DNA of 64,000 nucleotides, from contig OX578137.1 of NCBI GenBank assembly GCA_951213105.1, positions 54,792,236 through 54,856,235 of the forward strand, in the 5' to 3' direction. Origin of the DNA: Amaurobius ferox (Eukaryota > Arthropoda > Arachnida > Araneae > Amaurobiidae). Below the pieces are notes generated by a model. The model was not told the origin of the DNA. It worked only from the letters and a program-made list of their open reading frames with translations, and did not search any database. The stretch's first letter is position 1, and each line of letters starts with the position of its first letter. The translations under genes and the position numbers were made by a program. Positions 46,690 to 58,802 of this stretch are shown here, piece by piece.

Positions 46690-47739
46690 AACATTTCTTC
46701 TAAGGTTTTTACATTTTTACTATTTTTGAGCAAATTATTTGGATCGACAAGATAGTCTTTACATGCTATATATTAAATCTTGTAAAAATCCACTTGGTAG
46801 TTTTTGGTTTATTGTGTTCGGACAGAAAGAGGAACAAACCGATTACAATAAGTGAGTTCTTCGAATTTATAGACAAAAAACTTAAAACCAATAAAACATG
46901 GATGTATATCCATCTAATGCATTTAGATTGCATCTTGTAGATAATAAAGGACTAATCTTCAAGCGTTGCAACTCAACTTTAATACTACATGGAAAATAAT
47001 GCCTTCATAGTTAGATAATAATTTTAGAAACTAAGATATCTGCTTCATATATATATTTCATAACAATATAAGTAAATAAAAACAATCATTTCATTTTGAA
47101 TTAATGGAACTGTATAAAAATAATAATTTCAGTGTTATATAATGATTAACTCTCATAGCACCATAAGACAAGATTAATTGAAGACTTTCTGCACATGACG
47201 CGACGAGCATTATTAACAGATAACACGGACTAGAATCATTTGTTGTCTGTCGAAAACAACGAATCCAAGTGAAATAAATACGAAAAAGCTATCTCTAATG
47301 TTGCCCAATTAATTACACCTTACCTATCCCCTGTGCTCCTGAAATGCTGCTTTCTTTTACGTTATGATATTATCAAATAATAGAATATTATAAAATGTAG
47401 TACGAATTGCAACTTTAATTAAATATATATCAATCATTGTGTTACAATTTAAATTTAATATATAATGAAAAAATACAATTTATTGTTAAATGAAATAATT
47501 TGTAAATAACAATGAATGTTATTTCAAACTTGCATATTTATCTGTATTACACTTCGAAACAAATATTAGTGCTTAGATTATTCACATCACTTTGAAATAA
47601 ATATTTTTATAATTATCTAAACACTTTTTGAACTGTTTTGAAAAGGTATTCGTTTATATGTGCAAACGCGAATAGTTTGTAAGGCGCACTGCACCTAATT
47701 AATATATATATATATATATATATATAATTTTTATCAGCA
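46690..47739. other. No gene; short TA tract at 47702-47726
   Basis: AT-rich without supported features apart from the microsatellite. Confidence 0.4.
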
Positions 47740-48011
47740 TTTTTGTCATATCTCTGAGACTTTTTACGTTAAAATGCTGAAATTTTGTACATCACCTTAT
47801 TAATGGATGGGGCACATGTTACTCATTGGAAAAGTTTTCATACAGAGGCAGTATAAAAATTCAAATTATGTATTTCTTAAAATTTAATCTCCTGAAAATT
47901 TTAATCGGTTTCATAAAATTCTGTACTTAATTTTACGCAACTTTGTAATTTATTATATATGTCTAAGATCTATATTTAATGAATAAAAGCCGAGGTCAAT
48001 GTTTTTGGGAC

Positions 48012-48017
<6 letters not shown>
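47740..48017 (+). repeat. Repeat C, solo terminal repeat
   Basis: Same 270-bp sequence as the inverted ends of the element at 48082-48988: CATATCTCTGAGACTTTTTA to AATGTTTTTGGGACACCCTA. It abuts (TA)n. No partner end, so it is a solo end or a rearranged copy. Confidence 0.75.
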
Positions 48018-48043
<26 letters not shown>

Positions 48044-48081
48044 CGCAGAAAGAGAGAGAGAGAGAGAGAATTATATACGTA

Positions 48082-48981
48082 TACAGGGAGTTTCAAAAAC
48101 ATTCACCTCGGCATTTATTCCTTAAATGTTGATCTTACTCATATATGATAAATTACAAAGTTGCATGAAAAGGTACAGAATTTTATGAAATCGATAAAAA
48201 TTTTCAAGGTATAAATTTGCAGAAACACAAAATTTAGATTTTTATACGGCCCCCGTAGAAAAACACTTCCAATAAGTAAATTTTGCCCCATACACTAATG
48301 AGGTGATGTACAAAATTTCAGCATTTTATCCGAAAAAGTACCAGAGATATGTTTAAAGAAAGTTGGTAAGGGATTAATCACAAATTAAAATGTAACTGCT
48401 TACAGCAAGAGTGTAAATGACGCAACGCAGAAATGCATCATGGACAAATAATATCTGCCTCTGATCCTTAATGGATCTTTGGCATGGATGGACATTATTT
48501 TGAACAAGCTTTGTAATCTATGTGTAACGTTATTATTTCTACACAGTGTAGATACTTCTGTACCAATAAATACCAACATTATTATTTATTTATGTAATCA
48601 TTGTTTTCTTTCGTAATTTGTATATGACCCCTGAAATGCTATCTGCCGACATGATTTTTTCCATCTGAGAACCCAAGTCGATGCATCGAAAAGTGGTTTG
48701 AGACAGCAGTTTTGTATTTTCATATCTCTGGGACTTTTTATGATAAAATGCTGAAGTTTTGAACATCATCTTATTAATGTGTGGGGCACATTTTACTCAT
48801 TGGATGTGTTTTTGTACGGGAGCCGTATAAAAATTTAAATTTTGTATTTCTTAAAATTTAATTTCCTTCAAAATTTTATTCGATCCCTCAAAATTCTGTA
48901 CCTTTTTTACCCAACTTTGTAATTTATTATATATGTCTAAGATCAATATTTAATGAATAAAAGCCGAGGTCAATGTTTTTG

Positions 48982-48988
<7 letters not shown>
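48082..48988. mobile_element. Mariner-type MITE with ~270-bp terminal inverted repeats
   Basis: 48082-48355 and 48711-48988 are inverted copies (repeat C) around a ~355-bp interior. The tips read TACAGGGAGTTTCAAAAACA on the left and the complement of TTTTTGGGACATATA on the right, the ACAGGGTGTYYCAAAA style of mariner ends. Both flanks are TATATA, compatible with TA target duplication. No transposase is inside. Confidence 0.7.
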
Positions 48989-49075
<87 letters not shown>

Positions 49076-49077
49076 TA

Positions 49078-49161
<84 letters not shown>
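48986..49161. repeat. (TA)n microsatellite with short interruptions
   Basis: About 175 bp of TA broken by TTTATATATTATTTA motifs and one CG. Translates as a spurious Tyr/Ile repeat. Confidence 0.98.
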
Positions 49162-49165
<4 letters not shown>

Positions 49166-50349
49166 GAATTTTATAATACTTGTATTATATACCAGAGATT
49201 GATCATTTATTGAAATGTTCTGTATAACAGAAATGAAAATAATATGGTCTAAAGTTATTATTTGATATCAATAGAGACTACATTACAAGCTTGTGAAGAT
49301 GATAAAGAGAACATTATAAATAAAACATGTACTAAATTGGTATAAAGTACCCATTTTTCCATGTTCTATATATAAGTTAAGGAATTCAAAAAGAATGACA
49401 TGTGGTAAAGAGTGGTTAATGTAATCCCTTAATTACACCCTTAGATTAAATTTTTATTTGTATTATAAATCAGATATGTAATACAGGTACTTAGGGTGCT
49501 AATCCCCTTGTTCCCTGCATAAACATACATTGTGTAAATAAAGAATAGAATATAAGATGAAAAGTTTCAAAACAGAAAAGCATTTTTTGCACGTGGAGGT
49601 AGGACATTCTGGCTGCCCCCCCCCCCAATTTTTTTTTTTTTTGAAAATAAATAAATTGAAAAAAGTGAAAAGCATTTCCGAAACCATGTACGTTATCTAG
49701 GGCCATACCTGGTTCGTTAATCGTTAATGCTGGTTCTACAAAAATTGAACTCATATGGAATATTTCATAGTTTGTTTTAGATAATATTATTAATTAGAGA
49801 AAGACAAATAAAATTCCATGTAGTTTTCGAAAAATTAGATATCCTTATGACTAATGTCTGTTCATTAAAATAACATTTATTGACGCTAATCATATTAAAA
49901 CTTGTTATTTACAAAATTTTTTAAGATTTGGAATTTTAGAAATATAGATATTTGAATTGAACTAAAATTGAAAATTTATTTATTTACTCACTGAATCTCG
50001 TATAAATTTGCAATTGTGATTTTTCTGATAATTAATTACATACTATGGTAATTATTTTTGTAGATTGAAATATTAATAAGAATATTAGGTTATTAGGATA
50101 TTGATTATTGATGTCGATTGATATAATATCAATATTCATAAATAAAAATTTAGGTGTACAAAAATCTATATATCCATGTACAATTTTGTATAGTCTGTAA
50201 TCTACAAATTATTTTTTGTATGTACGTTTGAGTTTTTGATTAAATAATTAAAAGTTGTTTAATTGGACTTCCTGATACTAAAATATTTTTTAAGTAGCTT
50301 GCCGTGTTTATTTATTTATTTATTTATTTATTTTTTGAAAATTTTGAAA
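49162..50349. other. No gene; C11-T15-type run at 49615-49642 and (TTTA)n near 50308
   Basis: Apart from these simple runs nothing is recognised. Confidence 0.4.
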
Positions 50350-50708
50350 GCGCATTTTTTTAAAATCTGTACTGTTGTTCCAAATGATACCTTTCAATTA
50401 ATACCAAGTTTGACACTCTACCTTCTCAGGGGGCTAATGACATTACAAATTTTGTGCTCGAATTTCTAAAATTTCTATCTAATTCTATATCTTTCGTTAC
50501 AAAGCCGGTTAAAAAGTTTCATGAAAATACATTAATGTCTGTGGCAACTATCGGCCAGAGACAAGCAACATACAGACAGACAGACATCACTCTAAAATTA
50601 GCCAAAATGTGTTCAGGAGGCCCTAAAACATATATTGACATCAATATCTCGAAATCTGAAATTTTTGTGAAAAATATACTTATTTCTATATATTCTATAG
50701 TATGAGAA
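50350..50708 (+). repeat. Dispersed repeat E, copy 1
   Basis: Shared blocks: AGGGGGCTAATGAC, TTCTATCTAATTCTA, a CAGACAGACAGACATCAC tract, TTCAGGAGGCCCTAAAACAT, TATTGACATCAATATCTCG and the end ATAGTATGAGA. Confidence 0.8.
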
Positions 50709-51793
50709 ATTGGAAATAAATTATTATTCAAAAGTAAATAATAGTGCCCATTAATCTGTGGAACTAGCAGTATATATTGTTCAAAAAGTATTGTAAAGGC
50801 GTTTGCTACTAGCAAAATTTAGAATATTTAATTTAGAATGTTTAAATACGTTGTCATTAATACGAAAGATGTTGAAATGTGACCAACGGAAATATAACAA
50901 CGTGATCAAGTGCCCGAATTAATTTAATTTTGCTAATAAATTACGAATCAGAAGAGCATTTAGTCATAAATTAATGCACGATGAATATTTTAGTGTTCAA
51001 TAATCATGGCGTCATTTCAAATATAATATTTTCAATTTATTTAGAATCTCGTTAAATAGCAAATTTATTTCTAGCGTTTTTATCTAATTCACATTTTAAA
51101 AATTCTCCAACATATCATAATTTAATAGAAATAAATAAACAATAAAAGAGGGAAATTTGCGCACAGAATATATTTTAAATACATTTTATACGAATAGGAG
51201 CTATGAAATTGTGCATAGGTCTCAGAAATTCGGAATACTCACTTGAATGTAAGTTATTGCGATACCCATCACGGTTAATTTAAGAAATGTGTAGGGTCTG
51301 CTGTAACTAAAGAACCATATATCATCAATCAAGTAGATCAGTACATTATATCGCCACGTGGTCAAGTGGAGACTCGTAGTTTGACTCTCGGGTGGGGCAC
51401 TAGTCCTTTATAAATTAATTTACCTAACTCTGTCTGTACCAAGACTTGAAAATGAACGTCAAAAATAAAATTATATGTAATCGTATACAAGAAAAGTGCC
51501 TAGTTGTCATATTTCTTTTTAATTGGGTTTAGGGTCTTGTACAGCCTTTTTCGGTTAACTTGAAAACACTTTGGAAGCTATGGCCTACTATTTACAAAGT
51601 TTTGTCTTAATTACCCCATTATGTGTACATTGATAGATGGTTTCCGTAACAGATATCATTCTGTATATGAAGTTGAATTCTGATTTTATTAAAATATTGA
51701 ACGCATTGATCATAATTTTGAGTTTAAATTATAGAAATTGGTTGATCTGAATTCAAATCATCGTTTGACTACAGCACAATTTCAGTTTTTGTT
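50709..51793. other. No gene identified
   Basis: No supported feature. A GTGCATTTATATA-free AT-rich stretch. Confidence 0.35.
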
Positions 51794-51918
51794 ACTTTCC
51801 TTATATACATAATGTATACGAAAAGTATTGTGACGGGGTCGAAAATTCGAATTCGAGTTTTCGACGGGAGAGCACGTTTCAAGCATCCCTCATCAAAAAT
51901 CAAATATTTTTGAAGTGA

Positions 51919-51976
<58 letters not shown>

Positions 51977-52780
51977 TGTGTGTGTGAAAGTATGTGTGTG
52001 TGTGAAAGTATGTGTGTGTGTGCGTGTATCAGTGAGTCTGTGGAGACGATAACTGACGAACGAATGGACTGATTCGAATGAAATTTGGTACAAAAATCAC
52101 AATCCGTAAACACTGGAAGCTTATTGTTTTTATACGCAATCGAATGCTCAGAACTCCCAAAATTTTCGCGTGAAATTTTGAAAAATCGTCAAAAAATCAA
52201 AACCGCTAATAAAGATACGAATATAGACATTTCTTATGCAATTTTTCATTAGAAAACTATTGACATAAATTTTAGAACTCTAACATGGACCGTTCTCGAG
52301 ATATTTCAATTGAAATCTAATGAAAAATTACATAAGAAATGTCTATTTGCGTAACTTTATTAGCGGTTTAGATTTTTTGACGATTTTTTCAAAATTTCAT
52401 TCGAAATTTTAGGGGGGTTCTGAAATTTCGATTGCGTATAAAAACAATAAGCTTCCAGTGTTTACGTATTGTGATTCTTGTACCAAATTTGGTTCAAATT
52501 GGTCCATTCGTTCGTCGGTTATCGTCTCCACAGACCCACTGACACACACACACACACACACACACAGACAGACATCACTTCAAAATGTTTTATTCGTGAT
52601 CAGGGATGCTTGAAACGTGCTCTTCCGTTGAAAACTCGAATTCGAATTTTCGACCACGTCACAATTCTTTCCTTATACGTTATGTATATAAGGAAAGTAA
52701 TAAAATTTTTTTTAACGGTAAAAGTAGTAAATTCATTGCATTATATAAGGAAAGTCGTGTGTTGCCCACATCAGATTTTT
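51794..52780. repeat. Repeat A, fold-back copy
   Basis: A plus 5' half (51794-52253) is followed by a 62-bp spacer and an inverted 5' half (52316-52698), then the normal plus 3' end (52705-52780, TATATAAGGAAAGT and CCCACATCAGA). The inverted half replaces the usual TTGGCGA region. The arms differ mainly in TG/CA tract length. Confidence 0.9.
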
Positions 52781-53012
52781 TATTAATTGTGTTTAATATG
52801 TAAACTACGTAGATAATGGAATTTTATATTTTTTCCTATAATTTCTCTACAATAAAGTTGACTTTGTCTCAAATATGGTTGTTTGAATTTTATCTGGTTG
52901 TTGAATTTTATCTTTTGCCACGTTCAGATAGATCATTTTCCTTTAACCACGTCTAAATCATTTGCCTTTAAAGACTTCCAGATCATGGCATGTTTGCAAT
53001 GAACAATTAACT

Positions 53013-53573
53013 GGGTGTGGCTCAACTCGACTTTCTCATAGCAGAATTTTAAATTTTATAAGAACAAATTTGAAAAATCGGTATTGTGGGTCCAAGTGTC
53101 TACAACTACTTGTATAAGTGTTGCTCTCCAATTTAGAGGGCTTGAAAATCTTTTGATTCAAACTATACTTCACAAAGTATCCTGAGGCGGCGGTAACTTT
53201 TCCCCAAAGGGGGTGGCATCACGAACAAAACAAAATTGTTTCGCGGCTTTTTTTTCTTCACAACAATGATTGAAATTATTAAGTCTCGTGATCAATGTTA
53301 AAATAATAGGAAATTTAAAACAATTCTATCTAGTTCTAGATTTTTTTATAACAAAACTGGATATAAAGTTTGGTGAAAACCCATTAATATTGGTGGCTGC
53401 TATCGTGTGCACAGGAAATCGAGCACAGACATCAGACAGATAGACAGACACTACCTCTATAAATGATCGAAACGTATTCAGGAGGTCTTATAACGTATAT
53501 TGGCATCAAAATCGCGAATTGGAAAATTTTCCAGAGAACAATACTTTTTCTATATTATATTACATAGTATGAG
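53013..53573 (+). repeat. Dispersed repeat E, copy 2
   Basis: Starts GGGTGTGGCTCAACTCGACT TTCTCATA and ends ACATAGTATGAGA. It has the GAGGCGGCGGTAACTTTTCC block, the TCTATCTAGTTCTAGAT block and TTCAGGAGGTCTTATAACGT. Confidence 0.8.
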
Positions 53574-54139
53574 AGCGTAAAAATATTTTGAATGTTTTTA
53601 AAGTTTCCTGTAACTCATGCTACATTAATAAAATGCTACATTAATAAAAACGGGAGATGCTAGCCATTTAGTAAGATTTTAATAGGGGAGGAACATATGT
53701 AGACAAAAAATGTTTCGGTTTTTATGATGTAGTTGCGAATTCTAGTTCATCACAGCGGTCTTGAACAACATGGACAACCAGCAAGCTCCATCTTTTAAGC
53801 GAAAACATTTTTTTTATATAAATTATATTAATTAAAGCTTATCGATATATATTAACGGCCTGCATGTATATTTCTTTTTATATTTTTAGCAATTTCTCTG
53901 AAGTTTTTTCGATATGTTTGCATACAATTTATAACATTATTTTCGCTGTAATATGAGTTGCTTTACTCATTATTATTGTTTTTAAAATCACTGCAATACA
54001 GCTTCAGTGCAGCTTCAGAAGAGCTCACTAATTCGTTAAGAAATACAGATGAATCAAAGTATTTCGAAGTGGGACAAGTGGCGTAAAAGCGTAAAACGGA
54101 CCTCGAAGATCTCTTAAAGCAAACAAAAGAATTAACTAG

Positions 54140-55000
54140 AGTGTGGCTCCACCCGACTTTCTCATACCGAAATCTATTTTTAAGTTGCTTGCAGGTATTT
54201 TTTTTCGAATTTTACAATTTTTTTTTCAAATCGGTATAGTTGATCTACATGATTACAATTATAGTGTATTATCCTTTACTTTAAAGGACTTAAAACATTA
54301 TTTCGATTTATACCGCACTTGATAATGTACCCTCCTGGGGGGGAGCTAGCTTTCACCCCGAGAGGGGCTAATGACTTCATGAACACAAAAATCACATCGC
54401 GACTATTTTTCACAATAATGTTTGAAGCTGTAAAGTGGTATATGTAAGTAACTGGAAATTATTTAAAAGTAAAATATGTATATATTTTATACATATTTTA
54501 CTTTTAAAATAAACTATAATTAAAAGTAAAATATGTATAAAATATATACATATTTTACTTTTAATTGTAGTTTATTTTAAAATATAATTAAAAGTAAAAT
54601 ATGTATATATTTTATATAAAGTCTCGAAATCATTCACCAATAAACAACACTTTTATGTATGATTATGTTAATTTTTTTTGTATACTGCCATGTTAAGTAA
54701 ATACGAAATTTCGAATCCATTTCGAAGTTCTCACTCGAGTTTTAATTCTAGATCTCCCCTATCTAGCTCTAGATTTTTCCGTGCGAAAGCTTTATATGAA
54801 ATTCCCTGAAAATTCATTAATACTTACGGCAGCACACATGGAATCGTCCACAGAAATACATGCTGACAGAGAGACGGATACCACTCCAAGAATAGACAAA
54901 ACTTATTCAGGAGGTCCTAAAACATATATTGACATTAACATCTCGAATTTGCAAATTTTCGTGGAAACAATACTTTCACTATACTATATTATATTATGAA
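54140..55000 (+). repeat. Dispersed repeat E, copy 3, with inserted palindromes
   Basis: Same landmarks as copy 2 (GTGTGGCTCCACCCGACTTT, GAGGGGCTAATGACTTCATG, TTCAGGAGGTCCTAAAACAT). A block of palindromes (54463-54620) is inserted relative to copy 2. Confidence 0.8.
54463..54620. repeat. Nested palindromes of TAAAAGTAAAATATGTATA
   Basis: The motif appears three times direct and twice inverted. 54463-54482 pairs with the segment ending near 54508. About 54506-54539 pairs with 54545-54578 (about 34 bp, one mismatch). Confidence 0.85.
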
Positions 55001-55070
55001 AAATTAATAATCCATTTTTGTTATTTATGGCAAAATATCACAATATTTCGATCACTTATTTAAAATTATT

Positions 55071-56718
55071 ACTTTTCTTATATACATAGTATAATGAATA
55101 AGGAAAGTATTGTGACGGGGTCGGAAATTCGAAGTTGAGTTTTTAACGGAAGAGCACGTTTCAAGCATGCCTGAATATGAATCAAGCGTTTTTGAGGTGA
55201 TGCCTGTGTGTGTGTGTCAATGAGTCTGTGGAGACGATATCTCACCAACGAATGGAGCGATCCGAACGAAATTGGGTACAAAAATTACAATTCATAAATA
55301 CTGGAAGCCTATTGTTTTAAAACGCAATCGAACGTTCTGAATCTCCCCAAATTTTCGAGTGCAATTTTTAAAGAATCATCAAAAATTCAAAAGATTTAAT
55401 AAAGTTACGCAAATAGTCATATATTATCTAATTTTTCTTTAGAAAATGATTGACATTTATTTTAGAACTATAGCATGAACCGTTTTCGAGATTTTGCACA
55501 TTTGTCCAATAAGTGTATTAAATCGCATAAAATAAAAAAATACTAGCTATTGTGAAATATGTACACTTCTCATGTGTAATATAATACGATAAATTTGGTG
55601 ACATCATTCTTGTGGATCTAGCTTGTTCCATTTATAAGAAAAAATACTTTGGGTAATACTTTTGTATTTGAACGCCAATAACCATTTATCTGCTTTAAGA
55701 ATAACTTATTTCACCGTCCATAACGCTTGGAGAGATTTTGGCGACAAATTTAGCGAGATGTCGCCAGCGACTTTTTCAAATGTTGCTAAATTAACAAAAA
55801 TGTCGCCAAATTGATAAAACTGACGCAAAATCAATAAAAATTACTACTAACTAACGAAAATTCAATATCTTGGAAAGAATGCAGAAATATTTATCAGAAG
55901 AGTAACATATTTTTCCGTCCGTAACGTTTAGCAAAGTATTGGTGACAAATTTGTCGGAATATTTCCAATTTGCTGATATTTTAAATGTTGCCAAATTGAC
56001 AAAATTATCACCCAATTGATAAAAGTTCCCTAAATTGCTGAAACCGACGCTAAATCAATGAAATGAGAATAATTGTTTTCAATATCTTGGAAAGATCATA
56101 AAAGTGGACTATTAGAATAACCCATTTCTCCTTCCGTGCGTCCGTAACGCTTGGCGAGAAATTTAACGGGATTTCACCAACTTGGCGATTATTTTAAATG
56201 TGGCAAAATGACAAAAATATTGCCAAATTGATCAAAATGATGACAAATGGAACATAATGTTTCGCAAATTCTGATTCCGTCATATGACTGGCATACCTTA
56301 TAGTATATAAGAAATGCTTTTTTCTCCGTTTGTCTGTAACACTTGCTGATGTATTTGGCGAACTTAGCTAATAATCTAGGGACGTATCGCCAATTTTGCG
56401 ATATCTTACTCCAGATTGACGACCAAAAAGGACGCGTAATTGATGAATTAATTATTCAAATATTTTAATATATCAACTCCGTCGCTTATTGAGGATACTA
56501 TCAATATTGGTAATTGTTTATTTAGAGTTGCGCAAAATATAAGTTAATTGGGTACTTTGACGTAGTTTCACATGTTATCATCCGTAAAATCGCCAAATGT
56601 ACAATTCAACTTTAAAAACACTGTACCGTGGATCTTATATATTATTTTTTGACTCTAAAAGGAGTAAATTCCTTACATTATATAAGGGCACTCATATACT
56701 GCCCACATCAGAATTTTT
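55071..56718 (+). repeat. Repeat A, long diverged copy with tandem inner module
   Basis: Full 5' and 3' landmarks are present, but length is about 1.65 kb versus 1.0 kb elsewhere. The excess is a ~200-bp module (CCGTCCGTAACGCTTGGCGA-like start, then TTGGCGA/TCGCCAA strings and CAATATCTTGGAAAGA) repeated about four times between 55690 and 56420. The TG tract is short. This is an older copy. Confidence 0.85.
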
Positions 56719-57479
56719 CAATATTGTATATGTTAAATTGTGATATACATTAAAATAGCTTAAGGAACTTGACACAATATTTCTATAAATTTCATAGTTG
56801 CTATATTTTCTTCTAAAAACATTTTGGAATTTTGGAAGTATTATCTTTAGATTATTACCTATTTTAAAGCTATGTGACACCAATTATCTGTGCATAGTTA
56901 ACAGATATAATTCAACTAATATGTGGAAACACGTTTTTAATTTAATGAAGGAAATAGAAAAAATATATAGATTTAATAAATGTGTACGTAAATTTGTAAA
57001 TAAAATATTACTCCATTAAGATTTCTATATAATTGATTTCTGTTCATATATAGTGATATCTAAGTTCATTTCATTTTAATATAAACATAAAATGTCTTCT
57101 ATATTTAGGTATATTTTGTTAACATTTTGTTTGAGTAAGTTAGTATCCTTTTATGTACTGAATATATTAGAAAACTTCAAACTGCAACCTATTTCCAATC
57201 ATGAAGTCGTTTTTAATTTTTCACTGATTATTTACCTTAAATTGAAATAAATATATGTTTTTACTACATTTTGCACTCAAAGTTAATTACTATAATGTAA
57301 GTTGTCAATAAGAACATTCGGGTCGTTTTACGGATTTTATTTAAACGCATATATCCGTATGTATGATCCTGAACTTATCTCTCTATATTAACAAAAAAAA
57401 GTACCTGACGTCGCTGTCTCCGCCGTTACTTTCGCTGTTTGATAAATTTCCCATTCCTCAAAGTTCTCTACTTCGTACC
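56719..57479. other. No gene identified
   Basis: AT-rich, nothing supported. Confidence 0.4.
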
Positions 57480-57935
57480 AGAAAACCTATAGAATATACA
57501 AATATATAATTTGGTATACTTGTAGAGATAGGTTTGGAGAATACGGTGAAATAAACCGTTTTTTAGTTTTAAACGTCAGTTTAAGAAATATTTAAAATTA
57601 AAGTAAAATACAAAATATTTGAGCTGCGAATTCGCGTCTTAGAACAATAGCAAGATCACGAATTTTTGGAGGCATGTACATGCATGGTTGCATTTTTGCA
57701 TAAAGGAGCCCCTTTTTTTAATTTCGATGTAGTTTACGGGATATTTTACTTTTTATGCACTTCCGAAGTGAAAAATGTTCTTTCGGATAGGTACATCCAT
57801 CAATTCTATCTGTCTTACCGCAAAGACTACAAAAGCATACAAAAATATGAAATTTTGTACATTTGTAAAAAAAATATTGAGGAACTACGGTGGAATAAAC
57901 CGTTTTTCGATTTAAACGTTAGTTTGGTCTGAAAT
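57480..57935 (+). repeat. Direct repeat pair of ~340-bp period
   Basis: ACGGTGAAATAAACCGTTTT with TTTAAACGTCAGTTT near 57548 recurs as ACGGTGGAATAAACCGTTTT with TTTAAACGTTAGTTT near 57888. The 88-codon frame at 57666-57932 lies across it and has no recognised domain. Confidence 0.6.
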
Positions 57936-57949
57936 AACTCGTGAAATGA

Positions 57950-58052
57950 GTTCTTCGAGCGCGAGCGAGTGGTAGATGAAGCCTACCGACACGCAAAGAG
58001 AGTTAAGAGGTTGGTTGGCAAAGCGTAGCGAGCAAAGTGCGGAGCCTCCTAG
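57950..58052 (+). mobile_element. Possible Helitron-like 3' terminus
   Basis: A locally GC-rich stretch holds a hairpin GGTAG-ATGAAGC-CTACC (57971-57989) and ends GCGGAGCCTCCTAG followed by T. Helitrons end in CTRR after a short hairpin and insert between A and T. The 5' TC end was not located and no Rep/helicase is present. Confidence 0.3.
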
Positions 58053-58802
58053 TATATAATAAAATAGTTAAATACAAAAACACCTGCAATTTTATTATGT
58101 TCACTTATGTTATATGTATAACGCCCTTGTTTACGAAACAAATTCATAAGATGTGTATCGAGAAAATTTTATATTAAGACTCAAAACAAAAAATATTAAT
58201 CATACTATCTGCAAAGAAATTGTGTAAGATGTATCTTTTTAAAGAGTTTATATTTCTTCTCACTTTTAACGACATTCTCCAAATTTAATTAACTAAAAGT
58301 CAATTAATATTATAAAACAACATAAAATAATACATTATAAGAAGAGCTTTCTGAACACTTCTGAGTTCAACCACACAGAGATATTTAATATTCACCCTAC
58401 TTGCAAAAAATTACATTAAATATGGATTGCACAATGTACATTATTAAACATTTTTATCCAAATACAATTGTTTTCAAAAAGTAAGTTTGATATTTAATGA
58501 CCAGATATTTTTACAGTGGATAAAAAATGAATTATATATAGTATGATTTTAATTTTTGACAAGAAGGATTAAGGCCATAACAATTATTTTGTTCGACAGA
58601 CACAAGCAAAATAAAGCCACTTAATAAATTCACTTATGTAAAATAATATTAAACAATTTTTATTTTAAATTATAATCTTTATTCCAAGGATAATTATTCT
58701 AAATGGAGAGTTGTTTGGGTTTTCCTCATGGGGTTTTTACTGTTCATGTGTTATTATAAATATTCTAATACTTTCTCATGCTTAATTAAATGTCGTGTTT
58801 TT
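58053..58802. other. No gene identified
   Basis: AT-rich, nothing supported. Confidence 0.4.
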
